Source of the DNA: JADJOY01 sp046331705 [NCBI: bacterium]
GTDB lineage: Bacteria; JADJOY01
Assembly: GCA_046331705.1 (NCBI GenBank)
Contig: JAXLQJ010000003.1
Location: forward strand, 186,001 to 250,000
Length of the DNA stretch: 64,000 nucleotides
Direction of reading: 5' to 3'
A program made the position numbers and the translations under genes. Below are positions 47,841 through 56,061 of this stretch, one piece after another; position 1 is the first letter of the stretch, and every line of letters begins with the position of its first letter. The notes under the pieces are model-generated. The model saw only the letters and a program-made list of their open reading frames with translations. It searched no databases and was not told where the DNA came from.

Positions 47841-49175
47841 TCAGCCGCGTGAATAGGTGGCAAGCCGGTTGTAGAGGGTCTTGAGGCTGATGCCGAGGAG
47901 CGTCGCGGCGTGCTTCTTGTCGCCGCCGGTGTGCTCGAGCGTCGCGAGGATCAGCCGCCGCTCCACCTCGGCGATCGACGCTCCCACCTCGACGACGCTC
48001 GCCTCGCCGCGCGCCGGTCCGCCATCGTCGAGCTGGATGCACGCCACACCGATCTCGTCGCGCGCGAGGATGTGCGCACGCTCCATCACGTGCTTCAGCT
48101 GGCGCACGTTGCCGGGCCAGCCATACGCCTCGAGTCGATCGCACGCACCGGCGGCGAGCCGCTTGCGAGTACCGCATTTCGCGTCGAGCGCATCGACGAA
48201 GAACTGGGCGAGCAGCGCGACGTCACCGGTGCGCTGGCGCAACGGCGGCAGCTCGATCGGGAAGATCAGCAAGCGGTACAGCAAGTCCTCGCGCAGCTTG
48301 CCTTGCGCGACGGCCTTGCGCGGATCGACGTTGGTGGCCGCGACGACGCGCAAGTCGACCACGGTCTCGCCGTCGCCGCCCACGCGCCGTACCGCACCCG
48401 CTTCGAGCACGCGCAGCAGGCGGACCTGGAGCTCGAGCGGCATCTCCGCGACCTCGTCGAGAAAGAGCGTTCCACCGTGGGCGCGCTCGAAGACTCCCTT
48501 GTGAGTGCGCTCGGCCCCGGTGAAGCTGCCGCGCTCGTGTCCGAAGAGCTCCGATTCGATGAGCGTCGGTGCCAGGGCGCCGCAGTTGATCGGAACGAAC
48601 GGCGCGTGCGCGCGGCGGCTCAGCGCGTGGATGGTTTGCGCGACGAGCTCCTTGCCGGTGCCGGTCTCGCCGGTGACGAGGACCGTCGCGTCGGTGGGCG
48701 CGACGCGCTCGATCAGATCGTAGACGTGCTGCATCGGCGCCGAGGTGCCGATGAGCTTGCCGAACCGACCCAGCTCGCGCAGCTCGTGACGAAGGCTTCC
48801 GATCTCCGCGCTCAAGACGGCGGTGCGACGCGCGCGCTCGAGGATCGAGCGCAACCGCTTCAGATCGAGGGGCTTGGTGAGGTAGTCGACGGCTCCGCCG
48901 CGAAACGCCTCGACGGCGGAATCGACGCTCGAAAACCCGGTGATGAACACGACGTCGACGGCGCGCTGCTGCTCGAGATCGGGCAGCAGCTCGAGCCCGC
49001 TGCCCGAGGGCAGGTCGAGATCGAGCAGCGCCACGTCGATGCGCTCGTTCCGGATGATCTCGCGACCGCTCGCGAGGTCCTCCGCCGCGCAGGTCCGGAA
49101 CCCCTGTGCCTCGACCCACTCGGCGAGGGATTCGCGGGCGAGGGCATCGTCGTCCACGATCAACGCGGTAGCCAT
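47841..49175 (-). CDS. NtrC-type sigma-54 response regulator with GSFTGA loop
   Basis: 444 residues from the ATG at 49175. The receiver has VDDDALARE, phospho-acceptor Asp52 (ALLDLDLPSGSG) and KPLDLK. The AAA+ domain has Walker A GETGTGKELVA, Walker B GGTLFLDEVAEM and the sigma-54-contacting loop GSFTGA (216-221) in place of the usual GAFTGA. The C-terminal Fis-type helix-turn-helix includes ATLLGISLKTLYNRL. It activates sigma-54 promoters when phosphorylated; the partner kinase is not adjacent. A terminator follows. Confidence 0.92.
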   Translation of the reverse strand: MATALIVDDDALARESLAEWVEAQGFRTCAAEDLASGREIIRNERIDVALLDLDLPSGSGLELLPDLEQQRAVDVVFITGFSSVDSAVEAFRGGAVDYLTKPLDLKRLRSILERARRTAVLSAEIGSLRHELRELGRFGKLIGTSAPMQHVYDLIERVAPTDATVLVTGETGTGKELVAQTIHALSRRAHAPFVPINCGALAPTLIESELFGHERGSFTGAERTHKGVFERAHGGTLFLDEVAEMPLELQVRLLRVLEAGAVRRVGGDGETVVDLRVVAATNVDPRKAVAQGKLREDLLYRLLIFPIELPPLRQRTGDVALLAQFFVDALDAKCGTRKRLAAGACDRLEAYGWPGNVRQLKHVMERAHILARDEIGVACIQLDDGGPARGEASVVEVGASIAEVERRLILATLEHTGGDKKHAATLLGISLKTLYNRLATYSRG

Positions 49176-49453
49176 CCTCGTCTCCGCCCACCCGCCCGCC
49201 ACCAGCGAGCATTCCGCCGGAAACTGTGGCGCAGCGTCGAGCTCGCTCGCCAGTCGGCGGTCGTGCGCGGTGGCGCCACCACGAGTTGCGACGGCAACGG
49301 CGGTCGTGTGGGCGGCGTCGGCGGCGCCCACCGGACCCGGTGCCAACCCCGGGCGGCACCATTGCCGCCCGAGGTTGGCGAGGGGGTTGAGGTCGACGGG
49401 ATCGACGATTCGCGTGGCAGCGACGGCGCGGCGCGACGACGCGGCGCTGCGGG

Positions 49454-49630
49454 TCACGAGCGCTCCTTCCGGCTGCGCTTGCGGGCGTTCCGGATCACCT
49501 TCGCGACCGTGGCCTTCACGGCCTCGGCGAGCGGATCGACGGCTGTCTCTGGCGGCGACGGTGGGGCGTCGGCCTGCCGCACGGCATGCTCCGCCGGGAT
49601 CTTCTTCGTCTCGTCACGCTCGTCACTCAT
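49454..49630 (-). CDS. Small charged hypothetical protein
   Basis: 58 residues from an ATG with GGAGG seven bases upstream. The first half is acidic and Pro-rich (DAPPSPPETAVD), the second a basic helix ending NARKRSRKERS. No family is recognised. Good ribosome-binding site and codon use support it; it is too short for certainty. Confidence 0.45.
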   Translation of the reverse strand: MSDERDETKKIPAEHAVRQADAPPSPPETAVDPLAEAVKATVAKVIRNARKRSRKERS

Positions 49631-49862
49631 GGGCCAGCCTCCGCGCTCGCGGGTGCGCGAGATCCGATGACGCGACCACGCGTTTGACGACGGCTTCGTT
49701 CGCAACCGTCGTGCCCGTGGTCGCACGGATCGAAACCTCGAAATCGTTGAGATTCCTGAGCCGCGAACGCCGAACCGGCGTCTCTTCGAGCGCCGTTTCT
49801 ACAAACGCGAATGCAACGGGGATCGAGTCGGTCCCGGCGCGGGGACGCTGGCTTCGACCGCG

Positions 49863-50948
49863 TCAGGAGCGCACGTCGGAACGCGCGGGCTCGTCGATGG
49901 GTAAGCCCAGGCTCCGCGCTTCCTCGATCAAGCGCGCGCGCACCCTGGCACGCAGCTCGTCGTCGACCAGTGCGTGGCGAAGCCCACGCAGGTTCAGCAT
50001 CCAGAGCTGCTCGACGGCGAGGCCGAGATGCTGCGCGGCGAGCTGGTGCTCGCGCGTGAGATCGGTGCCGAAGAACGGTGGATCATCGCTACCGAGGGTG
50101 ACGGGAACGCCGGCGGCCAGCAGTGCGCGCAGCGGATGCTCTTCGAGATCGCGAAAGCGCGTCAACACGAGATTGGAGCTGAGCGCGACGTCGCAGCACA
50201 CGTCGCGCTCGACGAGCAGCCGCAGCGTGTCGGGATCGTCGGCGGCGGCGATGCCGTGCTGAACGCGGCGCGCGCCGAGCGCGAGGACCGCCTCGCGAAC
50301 GTGCTCGGCGCCTCCGGTCTCGCCCGCGTGCGCGACGCATCCGAATCCCAGCGCACGCGCACGCTCGAAGTGGCGCTTCGCCAGCACGCGCGGATAGCCG
50401 ACCTCCATGCCCGCGAGCCCAATCGCCACCACCGCGCTCGGCACCCCCGACTCGAGCAGCGCCAGCGTCCAATCGCCGCCACCGTCCGGGATCGTCTCCG
50501 CCGGGATGTCCACGATCAGCCGGACGATCGGGCCGCCCTCGCGTTCCTCGCGCGCGAGCTCATCCGCCACGAGCTCCAGCGCGCGGCGCCCACCGAAGCC
50601 GAGTCGCTCGTGGTGATACGGCGTGAAATGCGCCTCCGCGTAGTGGATCCGCTGGCGGCGGCAATCCGCGGCGAAGCGGCGGGCGATCTCGCGATAGTCA
50701 CGCTCGGTGCGGAACGCCGCGCACAGGATCATCCAAATCTCGACGAAGCGCGGGAAGTCCGCGATGTCCCGGTAGATCGCCCGCAGCCCCGCTCGATCGC
50801 GCACCGGCAGCGCCACGCCGTTGCGCGTCGCCATCTCCCATAGCAGCTCCGGCCCCACGGTTCCCTCGAGGTGAACGTGGAGCTCCACCTTCGGCATGCG
50901 GGCCAGGATCTCGAGGTTCGACGCGCTCGCCGGGTCGTTCGCGGCCAT
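49863..50948 (-). CDS. Adenosine deaminase family protein
   Basis: 361 residues from the ATG at 50948. Zinc ligands His24 and His26 lie in VELHVHLEGT. Other motifs are FGCVAHAGETGG (His, Glu), RVQHGIAAADD and VTLGSDDPPFFGTDL (metal Asp). It deaminates adenosine or a relative such as aminodeoxyfutalosine in menaquinone synthesis; the motifs cannot distinguish these. The upstream part of the open frame is non-coding in composition. Stands alone between intergenic gaps. Confidence 0.87.
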   Translation of the reverse strand: MAANDPASASNLEILARMPKVELHVHLEGTVGPELLWEMATRNGVALPVRDRAGLRAIYRDIADFPRFVEIWMILCAAFRTERDYREIARRFAADCRRQRIHYAEAHFTPYHHERLGFGGRRALELVADELAREEREGGPIVRLIVDIPAETIPDGGGDWTLALLESGVPSAVVAIGLAGMEVGYPRVLAKRHFERARALGFGCVAHAGETGGAEHVREAVLALGARRVQHGIAAADDPDTLRLLVERDVCCDVALSSNLVLTRFRDLEEHPLRALLAAGVPVTLGSDDPPFFGTDLTREHQLAAQHLGLAVEQLWMLNLRGLRHALVDDELRARVRARLIEEARSLGLPIDEPARSDVRS

Positions 50949-51392
50949 CGAGACGATCCTATCGCCTCCGCCCGCTCGCACCCGAGGATCGCGGCGCGTC
51001 CGAGACGATTCGCTGGCTCGAGCTCGACTGGCGTACTCGTCGGCGGCGGCGAGGGCGGTCAAGGACACCGGCGCACCGTGACAAGCGCGGCAGCGGACGT
51101 CGCGTGCGGCACCGAGGCCACCAGGACCGATCCGCTGCACCGTTCCGCTCCGCACCCTCGTCACTCGCTGGCCGAGCCCCGCGGCGGGCGCGGCGTGCTC
51201 AGGCTGGACGGAGGCTTGCTCGGGTACCGGTCCGTGCCCCGTGGCGATGGATGCCACCGAGATCGGGACCGTCGCCTTCGACACGAGCTTCGGCTCGCGC
51301 GAAGAGGGCAGTGACTCGGTGAGCGCTCTCGTCGCGCGGAGGTCGCTACCGGGGTTGGTGCGCCGTCGGTCGCGGGCGGTCCGCTGCAGCAG
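50949..51392. other. 444-base intergenic region, nothing recognised
   Basis: Between the adenosine deaminase start and the end of the SudB-like gene, both on the minus strand. Open frames here have shadow-type composition. No promoter, hairpin or repeat of note was found. Confidence 0.4.
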
Positions 51393-52271
51393 TCACGCCG
51401 GTGACGAGGCGCGCTCGGATCGATCGGCGGCGGCCACCAAGCGGCAGTCCTCGCGCCAGCGCGCGAGCCCGTCGAGCTCCTCTGCGCGAAAGCGCGGCTG
51501 CCGGAGCTCGAGATCCGCGAAGTCGACCTGATGCCCGTCGAACTCCGGTCCTTCGACACAGGCGAAGCGCATCCGACCGCCGACCAGCACGCGGCACGAT
51601 CCGCACATACCCGTGCCGTCCACCATGATCGGGTTGAGGCTCACGACGGTCGGGATGCCACGCGGTCGCGTCAGCTCGGCGCACGCACGCATCATCGCGA
51701 GCGGGCCGACGGCGACCGCGCGATCGATCGCCGGGCCGGCGTCGAGCCGGCGAGCGAGCGCCTCGGTCACCCGACCACGCTCGCCCAGGCTGCCGTCCTC
51801 GGTGACGACGATCAGCTCGTCGCTCGCGGCACGCAACCGATCCTGCCAGAACACCCGCGCGCGATCCCGGAAGCCCACCACGGTGGTGACGCGCGCGCCC
51901 GCCGCCCGGAACGCGCGAATCTGCGGGTAGATCGGCGCCACGCCGAGGCCACCGCCCACCAGCACCACCGCGCGCACGGCGGGCACCTCGCTCGGCACGC
52001 CGAGCGGACCCGCCAAGGACGCGAGCACGGTCCCCTCGGGCGCGGCCATCATCTCCGCGGTGCTCTTGCCCGCGGCCAGAATCACGAGCGTCACGAGGCC
52101 ACCGTCGGCGTCGATGTCGGCCAGGGTGAGTGGGATGCGCTCCGAGCCCTCGTGGAGCCTCACCATCACGAACTGACCGGCGCGCGCGGCCCGCGCGAGA
52201 TCGCGCGCCTCGACGTCCCATTGGAACGTGTCGGGCGTGAGCGTCACGCGCCGCAACACTCGCGCAGTCAT
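51393..52271 (-). CDS. NfnA/SudB-like FAD-NAD(P)-binding [2Fe-2S] subunit
   Basis: 292 residues of the ferredoxin-NADP reductase fold: RAGQFVMVRLHEGSERIPLT binds FAD, VLVGGGLGVAPIYPQIRAFR binds NAD(P). The C-terminal cluster motif is DGTGMCGSCRVLVGG and FACVEGPEFDGHQVDF; in Thermotoga NfnA the equivalent Asp plus three Cys hold the [2Fe-2S] cluster. It pairs in family terms with the GltD/NfnB-like protein at 38301-39812, but the two genes are ~11.6 kb apart instead of adjacent. Together they could exchange electrons between NADH, ferredoxin and NADP. Confidence 0.87.
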   Translation of the reverse strand: MTARVLRRVTLTPDTFQWDVEARDLARAARAGQFVMVRLHEGSERIPLTLADIDADGGLVTLVILAAGKSTAEMMAAPEGTVLASLAGPLGVPSEVPAVRAVVLVGGGLGVAPIYPQIRAFRAAGARVTTVVGFRDRARVFWQDRLRAASDELIVVTEDGSLGERGRVTEALARRLDAGPAIDRAVAVGPLAMMRACAELTRPRGIPTVVSLNPIMVDGTGMCGSCRVLVGGRMRFACVEGPEFDGHQVDFADLELRQPRFRAEELDGLARWREDCRLVAAADRSERASSPA

Positions 52272-52336
52272 GCTCGATCTCCACGGCCACCGTCGTGGCG
52301 TGGCAGCGGCGGCCAGGATAGCCGCTCGCGAGCGAA

Positions 52337-52375
52337 CGCATCCTCGGGCAGGAGCGACGCCCGCCCGAGGATGCG
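52337..52375. terminator. 13-base-pair inverted repeat, terminator-like
   Basis: Perfect arms CGCATCCTCGGGC and GCCCGAGGATGCG enclose a 13-base loop. It lies 18 bases beyond the stop codon of the dioxygenase gene (minus strand) and before the SudB-like gene. No U-tract follows. A palindrome CGCTCGCGAGCG sits next to it at 52323-52334. Confidence 0.45.
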
Positions 52376-52392
52376 AGGGACGACGTGCCGGC

Positions 52393-53478
52393 TCAGTACC
52401 CCATGAGCCCGCGCTTCGGCCGGGCCATCGCCTGCATCTGGGTACCGTCGAAGGTCGGCACGACGACCTTGTTGGGGCCGCCTTGCGTGCCGTGAACGAG
52501 GACCGGGAAGCGGTCCTCCTGCATGGTCATCACCGGACTCGCGTATCCGAACGTGATCGCGCCGCGCCGGTTCTGGGTGGTGTTGCCCGGCGCGACGTGG
52601 ATGAGGTCCTCGCGGAAGATGTAGAACTCGCCCGGCTTGCAGACCATCGGGACCTTCTCGAGCGGGATCCGCTTCACGTTCTCCACCGTGCACTTGTTCA
52701 CGTTCGGTCCCACGTAGGGCGTCATCATCTCCTGCTCGGCTCGCGTCAGGCCGGAGAGCGGCGGCGCCCGGAACGTGTTGGGCTTGGTGGCGCTGAAGAG
52801 GCTCACGAAGGCACGACCGAGGCGCTGCGCCCATCCGAACGCGCGCAGCAAGCCGCACAGCATGCCCCACTGGCTGCGCGAGATCTTCCAGCGGCCGAGC
52901 TGAAGGTGTTCCAGGTTGTACTCTTCGAGGAACGTGCGCGTCGGATACATCGCGAGATCGACGGGCGCAGTGCGCGGCTCGCGCTCGTGATCCCAGCGCA
53001 CGTACCACGTGCGCGGGAACGCCCACAGGCAGCCGCTCTCGGGAGTGGCATCGTCGAGCGCCACCCAGATCGCCAACACTGGCACCGGCTTCACCGGGCC
53101 CGGCACGGTCGGCCAGGTCTGGTCGATGCGCCCGTCGCGATGCACACCGGTCGCGGGCGCGCCCGGCGGCTTCGAGAACGTCCACGCCCGCCACAGCAAC
53201 ACGTCGTTGCCGAGGATGTCGGCGATGCGCTCGACCACGTTGGGGTTCGAGGCGATCTTGAACACCGGCTCGCTGACCATGTGGGCATCCATGGTCAGGT
53301 TCGCCCACGGCGGCCCCTTCGGATCGTCGAGCAACGGCTGAAGCTGCTCACGCAGCTTGGCCATCTCCTCCGGTGTGCAGAGTTGGTAGGGACCGATCCA
53401 GCCCTCGCGATGAAACTGCTCGATCTCGGCCTGGCTCAGCATGAGCGGGCCCTGGGTGGTTCGGTCGTGGCTGCACAT
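52393..53478 (-). CDS. Phytanoyl-CoA dioxygenase (PhyH) family protein
   Basis: 361 residues from the ATG at 53478 with GGAGG nine bases upstream. The facial triad of the Fe(II)/2-oxoglutarate family is visible: His113 and Asp115 in GVHRDGRID, distal His294 in DLIHVAPGNT; Arg304 or Arg305 nearby may bind 2-oxoglutarate. It begins LSQAEIEQFHREGWIGPYQL after a short leader. It hydroxylates or halogenates an unknown substrate. It needs oxygen, unlike the PFOR and hydrogenase enzymes around it. Confidence 0.85.
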   Translation of the reverse strand: MCSHDRTTQGPLMLSQAEIEQFHREGWIGPYQLCTPEEMAKLREQLQPLLDDPKGPPWANLTMDAHMVSEPVFKIASNPNVVERIADILGNDVLLWRAWTFSKPPGAPATGVHRDGRIDQTWPTVPGPVKPVPVLAIWVALDDATPESGCLWAFPRTWYVRWDHEREPRTAPVDLAMYPTRTFLEEYNLEHLQLGRWKISRSQWGMLCGLLRAFGWAQRLGRAFVSLFSATKPNTFRAPPLSGLTRAEQEMMTPYVGPNVNKCTVENVKRIPLEKVPMVCKPGEFYIFREDLIHVAPGNTTQNRRGAITFGYASPVMTMQEDRFPVLVHGTQGGPNKVVVPTFDGTQMQAMARPKRGLMGY

Positions 53479-53583
53479 GGATCTCGTCCTCCGGCGGATG
53501 GGTGAAAAAAGCGAATCGAGTGAGTGCCGCAAACCCGATGCCCAAACGCGGATACCGGCGCGGCGCGCCTGCCGGCAGCGCGC

Positions 53584-56061
53584 TCAGGTCGCCATGTCGC
53601 CGAGCTGGCTTCCGCCCGCGAGCGTGGCGAGGCGCGCGCACGCGACCGCGGCCTGCCCCACGGCGAGCCCGGCGTCGGTGGCCGGTATGCGCTCGGCGAC
53701 GAGCACGGAAAGCCCGTCCGACTCGAGCCGATGCTTCAACGATTCCAAAAGGATGCGGTGTACGGTCGCGTTCCCCGACAGGGCCACCGTGGTCACCCCG
53801 GTGAAGCGCGAGAGACGGGATGCCGCGTCGCCCACGCGGCCCGCGAGCGCGTGTAGAAACGCGAGCGCGATGTGACCTGGATCACGCCCCATCAGGCGCT
53901 CGCGAACCACGTCTCGAATGAGCGGCAGCGTGTCGATGATCGCGAGCGGAATCGCTGCGTGCATGGCGTCGTCACTCGTCGGTGACGATGGCGAGTTGCG
54001 CGTTACGGCACCTTCGGCGGCGAAGGCACTCTCCCCCGGGCCCAGTGCCCGCCGCGCCAGTGCGTCGAGCCTGCGCGCGGGTTCGCCGTCGTAGCCGCTG
54101 CTGCGCGCGAGCCCGAGGATCGCGGCCACGGCGTCGAGCAGCCGCGCGCACGAGGTCGTACGCGGTGCCGCGCGCTCGCCGCGCCGCGATTGGGCTCGCA
54201 CCGACGCCAGCACCGCCGGCCCCACCCCGTCGACGACACCGAGCGCCTCGGCCAGCGCGCGATCGGGAAACGCCGCCTCGAGCGCCGACACCGCCATCCG
54301 CCACGGCTCCCGCAGCGACGCCTCGCCTCCCGGCATCGTGAGCGGCGTGAAGCGCGCCACGCGCCGGCAATCGCGCAGATCTCCGAGCAGGATCTCGCCG
54401 CCCCACAGCGTGCCGTCGGGCCCCACCGCCGCGTCGTCGAGAACGATGCCCAGCACGGCATCGCGAACCCCGTGATCGACGAGCACGCCCGCGAGGTGCG
54501 CGTGATGGTGCTGCACGCCGAGATCCGGCACACCGAGCTCGAGCGCCAGCCGCGTGCTCACGCAATCGGGCTCCAGATCGTGCACGACCAGGTCGGGCCA
54601 CACGTCCAGGATGCGCGCGTGGTGTGCGACGCTCGCCACCAGCTCGCCCATGGCGTCCCCGTCGTGAAGGTCGCCCACGTGCGGCAAGAGATGTGCGCGC
54701 CCGCCGCCTGCGAGGACCGGGGCGTTGTCTCGATCCCCCCCGATCGCCAGCACGTTCGTCCGTCCCTCCGGCAGCGCGAACGAGGCCGGCGTCGCGCCAC
54801 GACCGAGACGGAGCGGCCGCGGCTTGCCAGCCAGGGGAGCGAGCACGGAATCCACCTGGCGGCGCGCCACCGGCCGATCGTGGATCAGGTAGGCATCGGC
54901 GACGCCGCCTCCGCTCGTGGGCGCAGCGCCGTCGCCGACCCGCAGCGACGGATGCGCGCCCGGCGCCGCGGCCAGCGCGCACACCCGCGCTTCCGCGAGC
55001 AGCAACACCTCGAGCGGCGTGCTGGGCAGCATGACGCCGATCTCGCCCAGCCCCGGTGCCAGCGCAGCCGCGACGCCGCTCGACTCGCGAAGCGGCAGCA
55101 CCACCATCGGCCGCGTCGCTCCCTCGAGCGCCGCGCGATGCTCGCCCACGTCCACGATGGCGCGCGCACGCCGCAGATCCGCCACCACGACCGCGAACGG
55201 CTCGGTCGGCCGGCCGGTCCGCTCGCGCAGCCGCGCGACCGCAGCCGCGCTGGTCGCATCCACCATCCAGCGAACGGCGCCGTAGCTCTCCACCCCCACG
55301 ATCGCGCCACGCCGGAGCAAGCCCGCCGCCGCGCGCAACGGGTCGTCGCGACGGCGCACGCGCTGGCCGAGCTCGCGGTGAGCGGGCTCGGGAAGCACCA
55401 ACCGCAGGCTGGGGCCGCATTCGGGGCACGCGACGTTCTGCGCGTGGAAGCGACGGTCCGTCGGGTTCGCGTATTCCGCGCGACAGCGCGCGCACGGCTC
55501 GAATCGGTCCATCGTGGTGCGGCAGCGATCGTAGGGAAGCTCGACGAGGATCGACGAGCGCGGACCGCACGCGGCGCATTGGGTGAACGCGTAGCGATGG
55601 CGTCGGTCGCCGGGGTCGAGGATCTCGCGCGCGCACGCGGCGCAGATCGGCCGGTCGGGCGGCATCTCGACGGCCCGCTCGCCGAGCACGCTCGCGGCGA
55701 TCCGGAAATCGCGCTCGAGGCCGGGCGGTCGGATCGTGGAGCGCGCCGCGTCGAGCCGCGCGCCTTCGGGTGCCTCGCGCGCCAGCGCCGCCGCGAACGA
55801 CTCGGCGCGTTCGATCCGTCCCTGGACCTCGATCTCCGTCCCCGAGCCCCGATGGCGCACGAATCCCGTGAGCCCGTGGGCCGCGGCAAGCCGCTGCACG
55901 AACGCTCGGAAACCCACGCCTTGAACGAGGCCCTCGATCTCGATCCGGCGGCGCGTTCGCAGGCCGACCGCCGGCGTGCGCTCACCGCCAGGCGCAGGCC
56001 GCGCGGCGCCCGAGGCGAAGCGCGGATCAGCAGGCGGCACGTCCGACGCTCGTCGAGTCAC
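53584..56061 (-). CDS. hypF: HypF-like carbamoyltransferase, motif-divergent
   Basis: 825 residues from a GTG overlapping the hydrogenase large-subunit stop by four bases. HypF makes the cyanide ligands of [NiFe] hydrogenase with HypE. The domains are in order: acylphosphatase (GLVQGVGFRAFVQ, ~43-55), two zinc fingers (CAACARE...CAACG and CARCRAE...CPECG), YrdC-like and Kae1-like (VQHHHAHLAGV). Several usual catalytic motifs are altered: the acylphosphatase Asn is His (GFVRHRGSG), the YrdC KP is EP (RPTEPFAVV), the TSGN loop seems missing, GxxLKNT is GGDRDNAP, and SGGVFQN is SGNATVH. Last gene of the hydrogenase operon; other hyp genes are outside the window. Confidence 0.88.
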   Translation of the reverse strand: MTRRASDVPPADPRFASGAARPAPGGERTPAVGLRTRRRIEIEGLVQGVGFRAFVQRLAAAHGLTGFVRHRGSGTEIEVQGRIERAESFAAALAREAPEGARLDAARSTIRPPGLERDFRIAASVLGERAVEMPPDRPICAACAREILDPGDRRHRYAFTQCAACGPRSSILVELPYDRCRTTMDRFEPCARCRAEYANPTDRRFHAQNVACPECGPSLRLVLPEPAHRELGQRVRRRDDPLRAAAGLLRRGAIVGVESYGAVRWMVDATSAAAVARLRERTGRPTEPFAVVVADLRRARAIVDVGEHRAALEGATRPMVVLPLRESSGVAAALAPGLGEIGVMLPSTPLEVLLLAEARVCALAAAPGAHPSLRVGDGAAPTSGGGVADAYLIHDRPVARRQVDSVLAPLAGKPRPLRLGRGATPASFALPEGRTNVLAIGGDRDNAPVLAGGGRAHLLPHVGDLHDGDAMGELVASVAHHARILDVWPDLVVHDLEPDCVSTRLALELGVPDLGVQHHHAHLAGVLVDHGVRDAVLGIVLDDAAVGPDGTLWGGEILLGDLRDCRRVARFTPLTMPGGEASLREPWRMAVSALEAAFPDRALAEALGVVDGVGPAVLASVRAQSRRGERAAPRTTSCARLLDAVAAILGLARSSGYDGEPARRLDALARRALGPGESAFAAEGAVTRNSPSSPTSDDAMHAAIPLAIIDTLPLIRDVVRERLMGRDPGHIALAFLHALAGRVGDAASRLSRFTGVTTVALSGNATVHRILLESLKHRLESDGLSVLVAERIPATDAGLAVGQAAVACARLATLAGGSQLGDMAT

